A stretch of DNA of 64,000 bases, taken from contig NZ_VSJK01000001.1 in NCBI RefSeq assembly GCF_008085915.1, positions 366,179 through 430,178 of the forward strand, written 5' to 3'. The position numbers and the translations under genes were made by a program. Below, in pieces: positions 38,893-46,926 of the stretch; position 1 is the first letter of the stretch; every line of letters begins with the position of its first letter. The notes beneath the pieces are model-generated. The model was not told the origin of the DNA. It did not search any database and worked only from the letters and a program-made list of their open reading frames with translations. This stretch comes from Oceaniovalibus sp. ACAM 378 (GTDB taxonomy: Bacteria > Pseudomonadota > Alphaproteobacteria > Rhodobacterales > Rhodobacteraceae).

Positions 38893-38940
38893 TGGCGGAG
38901 GGCGGAGCCTCCGGCGGGAGTATTTTTGCAAAGAAGAAGC
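38893..38940. repeat. Hairpin plus A/T tract between nuoD and nuoE, repeat-like
   Basis: On the plus strand GGAGG and CCTCC (38897-38912) form a stem with a 6-base loop, followed by GGCGGGAGTATTTTTGCAAA and GAAGAAG. I recall near-identical GGCGGGAGTATTTTTG strings in many rhodobacteral intergenic regions, so this may be a dispersed repeat. As a terminator it would face against nuo transcription. Confidence 0.45.
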
Positions 38941-38949
38941 ATATGGCGC

Positions 38950-40161
38950 CTATCTGTCGATTTCGCCGAACACCACATCCATGGAGCCGAGAATTGCGGC
39001 GACATCAGCCAGTTGGTGACCGCTTGCCACATGGTCCATGGCCTGAAGATGGAGGAAGCCCGGGGCGCGGATTTTAGCGCGGTACGGCTTGTTGGTGCCG
39101 TCGGCCACGAGGTAGACGCCGAATTCGCCCTTGGGCGCTTCGACAGCCGCATAGACTTCGCCTGCGGGAACGTGGAACCCTTCGGTATAAAGCTTGAAGT
39201 GATGGATCAGCGCCTCCATCGAAGTCTTCATGTCGCCACGGGTCGGCGGCGAGATCTTTCCGCGCGCGATCACCGGCCCCGGTTCGCGGCGCAGCTTTTC
39301 ACAGGCCTGGCGGATGATCTTGGTTGATTCGCGCATTTCCTGCATGCGCACCAGATAGCGGTCATAGCAGTCGCCGTTCTTGCCCACCGGAATGCCGAAA
39401 TCGAATTCGTCATAGCATTCATAGGGCTGCGCGCGCCGCAAATCCCAGGCCATGCCCGACCCACGGATCATGACGCCGGAAAAGCCCCAATCCAGCGCCT
39501 CTTGCTCGGTCACCACGCCGATGTCGCAGTTGCGCTGTTTGAAGATCCGGTTTTCGGCCAGCAACTCATCGATATCGTCGAGCACCTTCAGAAACGGATC
39601 GCACCAGGCGTCGATATCTTCGATCAGCGCCGGGGGCAGATCCTGATGCACGCCACCGGGACGGAAATAGGCGGCGTGCAGGCGCGCGCCACTGGCCCGT
39701 TCATAGAAGATCATCAGCTTTTCACGCTCTTCGAAGCCCCAGAGCGGCGGGGTGAGTGCGCCCACGTCCATGGCCTGAGTCGTCACGTTCAGCAGATGGT
39801 TCAGCACACGGCCGATTTCCGAGTACAGCACCCGGATCAGCGAGGCACGGCGCGGCACCGGTGTGCCGGTCAGCTTTTCGATGGCCAGACACCAGGCATG
39901 TTCCTGATTCATCGGCGCGACATAATCCAGCCGGTCGAAATACGGCAGGTTCTGCAGATAGGTCCGCGACTCCATCAACTTTTCAGTGCCCCGGTGCAGC
40001 AGGCCGATATGTGGATCGCAACGCTCGACAATTTCGCCGTCAAGTTCCAGCACCAGACGCAGAACGCCGTGGGCCGCCGGATGCTGCGGGCCAAAGTTGA
40101 TGTTGAAATTGCGGATCTTCTGTTCGCCCGTGCGGGCGTCTTCGAATTGTCCGTCCTTCAT
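38950..40161 (-). CDS. nuoD: NADH-quinone oxidoreductase subunit D
   Basis: NuoD lines the quinone site. From the ATG at 40161 it has 403 residues. Signatures are [35 protein letters not shown] and the family C-terminus [11 protein letters not shown]. The frame could extend 10 codons upstream into the sulfotransferase gene, but AAGGGG with TGAAG sits properly before 40161. It follows the sulfotransferase stop by 2 bases, so translation is coupled to it. Confidence 0.97.
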   Translation of the reverse strand: MKDGQFEDARTGEQKIRNFNINFGPQHPAAHGVLRLVLELDGEIVERCDPHIGLLHRGTEKLMESRTYLQNLPYFDRLDYVAPMNQEHAWCLAIEKLTGTPVPRRASLIRVLYSEIGRVLNHLLNVTTQAMDVGALTPPLWGFEEREKLMIFYERASGARLHAAYFRPGGVHQDLPPALIEDIDAWCDPFLKVLDDIDELLAENRIFKQRNCDIGVVTEQEALDWGFSGVMIRGSGMAWDLRRAQPYECYDEFDFGIPVGKNGDCYDRYLVRMQEMRESTKIIRQACEKLRREPGPVIARGKISPPTRGDMKTSMEALIHHFKLYTEGFHVPAGEVYAAVEAPKGEFGVYLVADGTNKPYRAKIRAPGFLHLQAMDHVASGHQLADVAAILGSMDVVFGEIDR

Positions 40162-40163
40162 CT

Positions 40164-41039
40164 TCAGACCCCTTGCATGTTTGCCTGCCACGCCAGCGGC
40201 AGACGGCCCAGCGTCCGGGCCACAAATTCATATTGCGGCACCAGCCACGCACCCGCCTTTTCGCGCAAGGGCGCGGGCATGTCCAGCACCGCCCCTGCGT
40301 GAACCCGTCGCGCCCCGTCGCCGGATATCCGGCTGATCGACAGGAAGTCGCAGATCTGCGCCATTCCGTCACCGTCGAACAGATCTTCGTAGTATACGCA
40401 CAAAAGCCGATCCGACGGAATCACCGCGCGCAGACGGGTCAGCGCGGCGGCATAATCGCCGCGGATCTCGATCTCATGCTCGTCGCCGCGCAATGTGCGG
40501 TTCAGGATGTTCTGCGCGCGTTGCGGATCGACCTTGCCGTCGGGACCACGCCGCGCCGCCATCATTCTGACATGGCTCCACAACCGGGCGATGGGATCGC
40601 GCAGCAAGTACAGAAACCGCACGTCGCCGCTCAGCCCCGCCATCTGCTGCAACCGCTGTTCGGGCAGCAGGGCATAGGCCGGGGTCACATCGCCCACGAC
40701 ACGCGCCTCCCCTGCCCCGGCCATGACATAGGCCTGGTAAGCATCGATATCTTCGCCCTTTGCCAGCACCGACAGCCAATCATTGCGATCCTGCACCCGG
40801 ACCGCCAGTTCGGCGGCCTTCAGCACCGGCGCGCCATCGATCCGCGCCGCCAGATCATCGCGCCGCGCGGTGATCTGCGACACCTGTGCAGCAATGCGGC
40901 CATGTTCCAGCGCGTCAAAATAGTGCAGTTCCTTGATGCTGCGGAACCGGCATTCGGGGTGATCGCTCAAAGCCTCGTGCAGCCAGGAGGTGCCCGCCTT
41001 GGTCGCCCCGACGCAGAAGAAAAGAGTGGGGGCGGCCAC
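40164..41039 (-). CDS. PAPS-dependent sulfotransferase inside the nuo operon
   Basis: A GTG start at 41039, with AAGGG 7 bases upstream, gives 291 residues beginning [19 protein letters not shown]. The 5'-phosphosulfate loop is [19 protein letters not shown] and the 3'-phosphate motif is [15 protein letters not shown]. Aromatic residues of the acceptor pocket cannot be assigned. Such enzymes move sulfate from PAPS to carbohydrates or small molecules. It is wedged between nuoC and nuoD, read in the same direction. Earlier codons of the open frame are basic and lack a start signal. Confidence 0.87.
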   Translation of the reverse strand: MAAPTLFFCVGATKAGTSWLHEALSDHPECRFRSIKELHYFDALEHGRIAAQVSQITARRDDLAARIDGAPVLKAAELAVRVQDRNDWLSVLAKGEDIDAYQAYVMAGAGEARVVGDVTPAYALLPEQRLQQMAGLSGDVRFLYLLRDPIARLWSHVRMMAARRGPDGKVDPQRAQNILNRTLRGDEHEIEIRGDYAAALTRLRAVIPSDRLLCVYYEDLFDGDGMAQICDFLSISRISGDGARRVHAGAVLDMPAPLREKAGAWLVPQYEFVARTLGRLPLAWQANMQGV

Positions 41040-41041
41040 GT

Positions 41042-41146
41042 TCAGCCCTTTGCGCAAGCGGCGAGACGACTGCCGAACATGACGGTCCGCGACAGGATGA
41101 CGCCCGCCGCGAACGGCAGACACCGCGCCAAGCCGTCGGCGATCAT
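41042..41146 (-). CDS. Short hydrophobic protein between nuoC and the sulfotransferase gene (34 aa)
   Basis: An ATG overlaps the nuoC stop (ATGA) and opens a 34-codon frame that ends 2 bases before the sulfotransferase GTG. The product ([20 protein letters not shown], then [14 protein letters not shown]) has a hydrophobic middle and two Cys. Almost all third positions are G or C, the strongest coding bias of the short frames in this cluster. No homologue is recognised. It may be a leader that couples the sulfotransferase to nuoC, or a true peptide. Confidence 0.55.
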   Translation of the reverse strand: MIADGLARCLPFAAGVILSRTVMFGSRLAACAKG

Positions 41147-41754
41147 TCCTTTTGCGCCCCGGCCTTGTCGTCACCCGGCAGGATGTATTCGGCCCCTTCC
41201 CAGGGGCTCATGAAATCGAATTGCCGGTATTCCTGAACCAGCTTCACCGGTTCATAGACCACGCGCTTCAGCGCCTCGTCATAGCGGACTTCGGTATAGC
41301 CGGTGGTCGGGAAGTCCTTGCGCAGCGGGTGTCCGCGAAACCCGTAATCCGTCAGGATGCGGCGCAGATCCGGGTGGCCGGTGAACAGCAGGCCGAACAT
41401 ATCGAACACCTCGCGTTCGAACCAGTTGGCCGAGGGGTGGACCGAAATGATCGACGGCAACATATCCTGTTCGCGCGCAGCCACCCTCAGGCGGATGCGT
41501 TGGTTTTGATACATGCTGAGAAAGTGATACACGACGTCGAACCGCGCCTCGCGCGCCGGATAGTCGACGGCGGTGATGTCGATCAGCGTCGAGAACCGAC
41601 AGGTGCGGTCGGTCTTGAGAAAATCGACGAAGGACACCAGAGACGAGGGGGCCACCTCGATCGTCAGCTCGCCATGGGTGACGGAAAAGGCCACCACACA
41701 GTCCGGGCGCTTTGCCTCGATATGGGCGCCGAGTTCGTTCAGTTGTTCGTTCAT
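41143..41754 (-). CDS. nuoC: NADH-quinone oxidoreductase subunit C
   Basis: NuoC is the 30-kDa subunit of the peripheral arm. The start at 41754 gives 203 residues. Typical segments are [40 protein letters not shown] and [16 protein letters not shown]. It is separate from NuoD, as in most alphaproteobacteria. The gap to nuoB is 4 bases. Confidence 0.97.
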   Translation of the reverse strand: MNEQLNELGAHIEAKRPDCVVAFSVTHGELTIEVAPSSLVSFVDFLKTDRTCRFSTLIDITAVDYPAREARFDVVYHFLSMYQNQRIRLRVAAREQDMLPSIISVHPSANWFEREVFDMFGLLFTGHPDLRRILTDYGFRGHPLRKDFPTTGYTEVRYDEALKRVVYEPVKLVQEYRQFDFMSPWEGAEYILPGDDKAGAQKE

Positions 41755-41758
41755 CACC

Positions 41759-42283
41759 CTACCTCGCGATCGTGCCGGTACGCCGGATCTTGCGTTGCAG
41801 TTGCAGGATTCCGTACAGCAGCGCCTCGGCCGTTGGCGGGCAACCGGGCACATAGATATCGACCGGAACGATCCGGTCACAGCCGCGCACGACGGAATAG
41901 CTGTAGTGATAATATCCGCCGCCGTTGGCGCAGGACCCCATCGAGATCACATAGCGCGGCTCGGGCATCTGGTCATAGACCTTGCGCAGCGCCGGAGCCA
42001 TCTTGTTGGTCAGGGTGCCGGCGACGATCATCACGTCGGACTGCCGGGGCGATGCACGGGGCGCGATGCCGAATCGCTCGGCGTCATACCGGGGCATCGA
42101 GGTGTGCATCATTTCGACCGCACAACAGGCCAGCCCGAAGGTCATCCAGTGAAGCGAGCCGGTCCGCGCCCAGTTCACCAGACCCTCGGCGCTGGTGACA
42201 AGAAACCCCTTGTCCTGCAGCTCGCGGTTCAGCGTTCCGGTTGCGACTTCCGGATCGAAACCGGCAGTGTTGGTGCCCGTCAT
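41759..42283 (-). CDS. nuoB: NADH-quinone oxidoreductase subunit B
   Basis: NuoB holds cluster N2, the last carrier before quinone. In 174 residues the ligands are in [20 protein letters not shown] and in [20 protein letters not shown] with [14 protein letters not shown]. The ATG at 42283 overlaps the nuoA stop (ATGA); an ATG two codons upstream is also possible. Confidence 0.97.
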   Translation of the reverse strand: MTGTNTAGFDPEVATGTLNRELQDKGFLVTSAEGLVNWARTGSLHWMTFGLACCAVEMMHTSMPRYDAERFGIAPRASPRQSDVMIVAGTLTNKMAPALRKVYDQMPEPRYVISMGSCANGGGYYHYSYSVVRGCDRIVPVDIYVPGCPPTAEALLYGILQLQRKIRRTGTIAR

Positions 42284-42645
42284 TGCCATTCCAGCGCCCC
42301 CTTCTTCCATTCATAGGCGAATCCGATGGTCAGAACGCCCAGGAACACCATCATCGACCAGAAGCCCACATCGCTCACGTCCTTGAACGCCACGGCCCAA
42401 GGGAACAGAAAGGCGATTTCAAGGTCGAAAATGATGAACAGGATCGCCACCAGATAGAACCGCACGTCGAATTTCATCCGCGCATCATCAAAGGCGTTGA
42501 ATCCGCATTCATAGGCCGAAACCTTCTCGGGATCGGGATTGCGCACGGCAATCACCACCGCTGCAAGGATCAGGATCAGGCCAAGCGCGATGGCCAGAGC
42601 CAGAAAAATCAGGATCGGCAGGTATTCTCTCAGGAAATCGTCCAC
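42280..42645 (-). CDS. nuoA: NADH-quinone oxidoreductase subunit A
   Basis: NuoA is a three-helix membrane subunit with a conserved loop ([20 protein letters not shown]) at the quinone site. I chose the GTG at 42645 because AGGAG is 8 bases upstream and the resulting N-terminus [13 protein letters not shown] matches the family; an upstream GTG at 42666 includes the ribosome site in the coding part. It is 121 residues and the first gene of the nuo array. Confidence 0.95.
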   Translation of the reverse strand: MDDFLREYLPILIFLALAIALGLILILAAVVIAVRNPDPEKVSAYECGFNAFDDARMKFDVRFYLVAILFIIFDLEIAFLFPWAVAFKDVSDVGFWSMMVFLGVLTIGFAYEWKKGALEWQ

Positions 42646-42696
42646 GTTCGCATCTCCTTTGTCCACGCCAGATGGAGCGGGACGGTGCTGCTTGTC

Positions 42697-42725
42697 TGTT
42701 TATGGCCGCGCCTTGGCAGGGTCAA
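42697..42725 (-). promoter_or_regulatory. Candidate promoter of the nuo operon
   Basis: In the gap before nuoA, TTGACC (42720-42725) and TAAACA (42697-42702) are 17 bases apart on the minus strand. The -35 box is near consensus, the -10 box matches at three of six positions. It is the only pair with good spacing in the 96-base gap after the glutathione transferase gene. Confidence 0.35.
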
Positions 42726-42741
42726 CCGGGGCGTCTGGTGA

Positions 42742-43422
42742 TTACTGCGGGTCGGGCAGTGGCCAGACGGGATAAAAGTCGCGGGCAAACAGGAGTTCGG
42801 CACCCTCGGGGGGCAGCGAATTGCGAAATGCCGATCGGTCAGTGACCCGATCATACCAGTCGGTCAGCGAAGGATAATCATCGGTCCGCAAGAAATGCCG
42901 CGCCATATACACCGCCTGCCCGACGGCGATATCGGCGGCGGAAAAACCGCTGGTCAGCAGGTGATCGCGGTTTTCCACCGGAGTTGACAGGCGCGACTCG
43001 ATGGCGTCGAAACACCGCGCAAGCCGCGCTGTTTCCAGCTTCATCACGATGGGCGAGCGCATTTCGTCTTCGTAGAGCATGATATGCTGCTGGGTCAGTG
43101 CTGCGGTGTGCTGGGTGACGGTTTCGGCAAAATTCAGCCAGACCAGAAAATCGGGACGATCGATTTCACCCGGCAGGCGGCCAAGACCGCGCTCGGGAAA
43201 ACGTTCGCTCAGAATCTCGATGATCGCGCCGCTTTCCCACAGCACATCACCGTCGAGTTCAAGCGCGGGCACCCGACCCGCCGGATTGTAGGACAGGAAT
43301 TCCGGTGTGCGCAGAGTCCGGTCGAAAGGATGGACACGCAGCGAAAATTCGACGTCCAGTTCGTGGAGCAGCCAGAGTACGCGCATGGATCGCGTCTGGT
43401 GACAGTGATGCAGGGTGATCAT
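42742..43422 (-). CDS. Glutathione S-transferase family protein
   Basis: The 226-residue protein has an N-terminal thioredoxin-like domain with a Ser in the catalytic region (LHHCHQTRSMRVLWLLHEL), the cis-Pro in PAGRVPALELDG and the glutathione-binding ESGAIIEIL. The all-helical C-terminal domain contains GFSAADIAVGQAVYMARHF. Members of this class conjugate or isomerise electrophiles with glutathione; the substrate cannot be told. It precedes nuoA on the same strand but probably has its own promoter. Confidence 0.9.
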   Translation of the reverse strand: MITLHHCHQTRSMRVLWLLHELDVEFSLRVHPFDRTLRTPEFLSYNPAGRVPALELDGDVLWESGAIIEILSERFPERGLGRLPGEIDRPDFLVWLNFAETVTQHTAALTQQHIMLYEDEMRSPIVMKLETARLARCFDAIESRLSTPVENRDHLLTSGFSAADIAVGQAVYMARHFLRTDDYPSLTDWYDRVTDRSAFRNSLPPEGAELLFARDFYPVWPLPDPQ

Positions 43423-43574
43423 TTCGGTATCCCGGATTCGCCCTAAGGTGGGGTGTGGAGTATAGCGTCAGGTCTCAATGGACCAGCCCCTGTCCCGGTT
43501 CCGGTCGGCGGACAATCTCTGCCACAGGTGCGGCAGTGGCCAAAAATCAGGCCCGGCCAACGATTCCGACGCCA

Positions 43575-44792
43575 TCAGGCCCGATCAGGCCCGGTGCGAT
43601 CTGCGCCCGCAATGACTTCGGCGCGGATAATCCGCGCGATCTGGTCGCAATCCTCGGGCGAGAATGTCAGCGGCAGGCGCATGTCGATCAGCCCGGCCAG
43701 CACACGGTCGCTTTCTGGCATCGGATCGGATGCGGCATAGCGCCAGTGCCGATAGGTCGAGGTGAACCCCAAAGGATCCGGCGCGCCGAACCATTTCAGC
43801 TCGACCCCCCGTTCCCTGCAGCGCGCGACAAGGGCGGCAACCGCATCGCCGGGCCAGCCGGGCAACAGGAACTGGATCGACGAACCAACATAGCCCTCGG
43901 CCTTTGGGCGCTCGATCAACGACAGTCCGGGCACCCCGGCAAGCCCTTGATCAACGCGGGCATAGCGCAGATTCCACGCCGCGCATTGTTGCGGCAAGCG
44001 GGTCAGTTGGGGGCGCAGGATCGCTGCGCGCAGGTTGTCCATCCGTCCGGAAATGTTCGGCGTGTCATATTTCACCCGCTCGAAAACCTCAGGCGGCGGG
44101 GCCGCAGCGTGGCGTTCATATAACATGTACGACCCCGACAGCAGCACCGCCCGCGCCATCGTCTCGGCGTCATCTCCGATGAGAAACCCGCCCTCGCCCG
44201 CGTTCACATGTTTGTAGGTCTGCGCCGAAAAGCATCCCATGACGCCGAACCGCCCCGAGGGTATGCCGTTCCAGGTCGCACCCATGGTGTGGGCGCAATC
44301 CTCGATCACCGCGATTCCGGCGGCGTCGCAGATCGCCATCAGCCGGTCCATGTCGCAGATATGCCCGCGCATGTGCGACAGCAGCAAAACGCGCGCGCCG
44401 CATCCTGCCTTGGACTCCAGATCATCCAGATCGATGCGCAAGGCGTCGGTCACACCGACGAACACCGGCACCGCGCCGATGCTGGCAATCGCGCCCGGCA
44501 CCGGGGCCAGCGTGAATGCGTTCGACAGCACCTTGTCGCCCGGCCCAACCCCCAGCGCCCGCAAAGCCGTCGCCATAGCATAGCCGCCCGACGCAACAGC
44601 CAGACAATAGCGCGCACCGGTCAGCGCCGCGAACTCCTGCTCCAGCAATGCAGTTTCGCCGAGTTCGCCGGGCACAAGATTGTACCGGTGCAACCGCCCA
44701 TGGCGCAGCACGCCAAGCGCGGCTGTGATCGCGTCATCGGGAATTGGCTCTTGCTGGGTAAAGCTGCCGGTAAAGATCTCACCGCTCGTCAT
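43575..44792 (-). CDS. DegT/DnrJ/EryC1/StrS-type PLP aminotransferase
   Basis: This 405-residue sugar-aminotransferase-like enzyme has VASGGYAMATALRALGVGPG, the acidic residue in GIAVIEDCAHTMGATW and the PLP lysine in AQTYKHVNAGEGGFL. Enzymes of this family make amino sugars or amino cyclitols for surface polymers or natural products. It overlaps the end of the HAD phosphatase gene (ATGA). No other sugar genes are adjacent except glmU/glmS on the opposite strand, so the substrate is open. Confidence 0.88.
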   Translation of the reverse strand: MTSGEIFTGSFTQQEPIPDDAITAALGVLRHGRLHRYNLVPGELGETALLEQEFAALTGARYCLAVASGGYAMATALRALGVGPGDKVLSNAFTLAPVPGAIASIGAVPVFVGVTDALRIDLDDLESKAGCGARVLLLSHMRGHICDMDRLMAICDAAGIAVIEDCAHTMGATWNGIPSGRFGVMGCFSAQTYKHVNAGEGGFLIGDDAETMARAVLLSGSYMLYERHAAAPPPEVFERVKYDTPNISGRMDNLRAAILRPQLTRLPQQCAAWNLRYARVDQGLAGVPGLSLIERPKAEGYVGSSIQFLLPGWPGDAVAALVARCRERGVELKWFGAPDPLGFTSTYRHWRYAASDPMPESDRVLAGLIDMRLPLTFSPEDCDQIARIIRAEVIAGADRTGPDRA

Positions 44793-45451
44793 CCAATCAG
44801 CGCTCGCACCGCATCGCCCAGATCGTCGAAATGCGCCAGAAATCCGTCGGCCGTCATGCTCCGCACGGTTTCCCCATCGGGACCAAAGGTGACCAGAATG
44901 CAGGGCGCGCCCGCGTTGCGCGCCGTGGCCAGATCGGTCAGCGTGTCCCCGACCAACAGGGCCTGCGCCGGATCGCCGCCCGCCCGGCGCACCGCTTCAT
45001 AAAACGGCTCGGGGTCGGGTTTTCTCACCGGCAGCGTATCGGCACCGATCAGCGATCCGAACCAGTCCCGCGCACCCAGCCGCGTCATCAGAGTTTCGGC
45101 CAGCCCCGCGGGTTTGTTGGTGCAGATACCCACGGCATAGCCAGTGTCCGACAGCCCCCTTACCGCCCGCTCGACTCCGGGATACAGTACCGTATGCGTG
45201 TCGATATTCTCACCGTAATGCGCCAGTAGCCGAGGATACTGCGCATCCACCACCGTCTCGTCTATTTCGCCGACACGCGAATACCCTAGGCGCAGCATCG
45301 CCCGCCCGCCCTTCAGCGCCGTGCCGGTGTCAGGCCCGGGAACCAGCAGATCACCATGCCCCAGATCGCGGAAACAGGCGTTCGCCGCTGCAATCAGATC
45401 GGCGCCGGTATCGGCCAATGTCCCGTCCAAATCGAATATGACCGTACGCAT
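44789..45451 (-). CDS. HAD-superfamily phosphatase, phosphoglycolate phosphatase-like
   Basis: From the ATG at 45451 (AAAGGGG upstream) it has 220 residues. HAD motifs are VIFDLDGTLADTG, ICTNKPAG, RKPDPEPFYEA and LVGDTLTDLATA. The cap insertion after motif I is of the Gph type, which removes 2-phosphoglycolate, but related enzymes act on other sugar phosphates. The overlap with the aminotransferase gene suggests a common task, and its own promoter lies in the 122-base divergent region with glmU. Confidence 0.88.
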   Translation of the reverse strand: MRTVIFDLDGTLADTGADLIAAANACFRDLGHGDLLVPGPDTGTALKGGRAMLRLGYSRVGEIDETVVDAQYPRLLAHYGENIDTHTVLYPGVERAVRGLSDTGYAVGICTNKPAGLAETLMTRLGARDWFGSLIGADTLPVRKPDPEPFYEAVRRAGGDPAQALLVGDTLTDLATARNAGAPCILVTFGPDGETVRSMTADGFLAHFDDLGDAVRALIG

Positions 45452-45573
45452 GAAGCCCCTTTCAGAGAGAAACATCGATTTTGTAACGCCGTGCAAGAAT
45501 TATTGACCATGCTGCCCCTTGTCGACTGGCCACCAAGCGGTAAAACGGCGCAGGCAGAAAAGAAAGAGCTCTC

Positions 45574-46926
45574 ATGCCAACACATCTCATCGTACTGGCC
45601 GCCGGACAGGGGTCGCGCATGTTGTCGGACCTGCCCAAAGTGCTTCACCGTTTGGGCGGAGCGCCATTGTTCGTCCATGCCCTGAACGCCGGCGCCGCGC
45701 TGGAGCCTGACCGCCGGGTGCTGGTCGTCGGCCACGGCGGTGATCTGGTGCGCCGCGCGGCGGCATATGACCCCGAAATCGCGGTGGCCGAACAGTCCGA
45801 ACAGCTTGGCACCGCCCATGCGGTGCTTTGCGCGCGCGAGGCATTGGCGGACGCGGTGGGCGATGTCTTCGTTCTTTATGGCGACACCCCTTTTGTGACG
45901 GGTGAGACGCTGGAACGGATGGCCGCGGCGCGGGCAACCCATGATGTCGTCGTGTTGGGATTTCAGGCCGCCGACCCCGGCCGGTACGGTCGGTTGGTGA
46001 TGGCGGGAGACACGCTGGAACGGATCGTCGAATTCAAGGACGCAACGGATGAAGAACGGTCGATAACCCTCTGCAATAGCGGCGTAGTCTGTGCCGACGC
46101 CTCTGTTCTGTTCGATATGCTTGATGCCGTGGGAAACGACAATGCCGCGGGCGAATATTATCTGACCGACATCGTCGGCATCGCTCGGGCCCGGGGGCTG
46201 AATGCGACGGCCGTCACCTGTGACGAAGCCGAAACTCTGGGCATTAATACCCGCGCCGAACTGGCCCGGGCAGAAGCGTTGTTTCAGGCCCGGATGCGCG
46301 CCGAAGCTCTTGACAACGGCGTGACCATGACCGCACCGGACACGGTATTTTTCAGCCATGACACGATGATCGGCCGTGATGCGGTGATCGAGGCCAACGT
46401 GATCTTCGGCCCCGGTGTCACAATTGAATCCGAGGCGCAGATCCGGTCCTTCTCGCACCTTGAGGGCTGCCATGTGGGCGCCCGCGCGGTTGTCGGGCCG
46501 TTTGCACGTCTGCGCATCGGCGCCGAACTGTCCAATGACGTCAAGGTCGGGAATTTCGTCGAGATCAAGAACGCGATGCTGGGCGATGGGGCCAAGGTGA
46601 ACCACCTGTCCTATGTCGGCGACGCGGATATTGGCGATCACGCCAATCTGGGTGCGGGCACGGTAACCTGCAACTATGACGGCGTCTTCAAGCATCGCAC
46701 GGTCATTGGCGCCCACGCCTTTATCGGCTCGAACACAATGTTGGTCGCCCCGGTGACAGTGGGGGCACACGCGATGACGGCCAGCGGTTCGGTTATAACG
46801 CAAGAGGTGCCCGAAGGCGCGCTCGGCATTGGCCGCGCCCGGCAGATGTTGATACCGGAATTTGCCACGCGAATGTTTGAAAAATTAAAGAAACTTAAGG
46901 CAAATGGCCAGAAGGCGGACGGATAA
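45574..46926 (+). CDS. glmU: Bifunctional N-acetylglucosamine-1-phosphate uridyltransferase / glucosamine-1-phosphate acetyltransferase
   Basis: GlmU makes UDP-GlcNAc for peptidoglycan and lipid A. The 450-residue protein has the nucleotide loop LAAGQGSRMLSDLPKVLH and a C-terminal left-handed beta helix of hexapeptide repeats with NFVEIKNAMLGDGAKVNHLS and the acceptor motif GAGTVTCNYDG. Its TAA overlaps the glmS ATG (TAATG), so the two are coupled. Confidence 0.97.
   Translation: MPTHLIVLAAGQGSRMLSDLPKVLHRLGGAPLFVHALNAGAALEPDRRVLVVGHGGDLVRRAAAYDPEIAVAEQSEQLGTAHAVLCAREALADAVGDVFVLYGDTPFVTGETLERMAAARATHDVVVLGFQAADPGRYGRLVMAGDTLERIVEFKDATDEERSITLCNSGVVCADASVLFDMLDAVGNDNAAGEYYLTDIVGIARARGLNATAVTCDEAETLGINTRAELARAEALFQARMRAEALDNGVTMTAPDTVFFSHDTMIGRDAVIEANVIFGPGVTIESEAQIRSFSHLEGCHVGARAVVGPFARLRIGAELSNDVKVGNFVEIKNAMLGDGAKVNHLSYVGDADIGDHANLGAGTVTCNYDGVFKHRTVIGAHAFIGSNTMLVAPVTVGAHAMTASGSVITQEVPEGALGIGRARQMLIPEFATRMFEKLKKLKANGQKADG

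Noticed and set aside
38871..38942. 23-codon frame upstream of nuoE ending in TGATG
   Set aside because: It reads straight through the repeat-like hairpin segment, so the frame is explained by the repeat rather than by coding.
46860..46926. glmS ribozyme or riboswitch
   Set aside because: glmS starts on the last base of glmU, leaving no leader in which such an RNA could fold.
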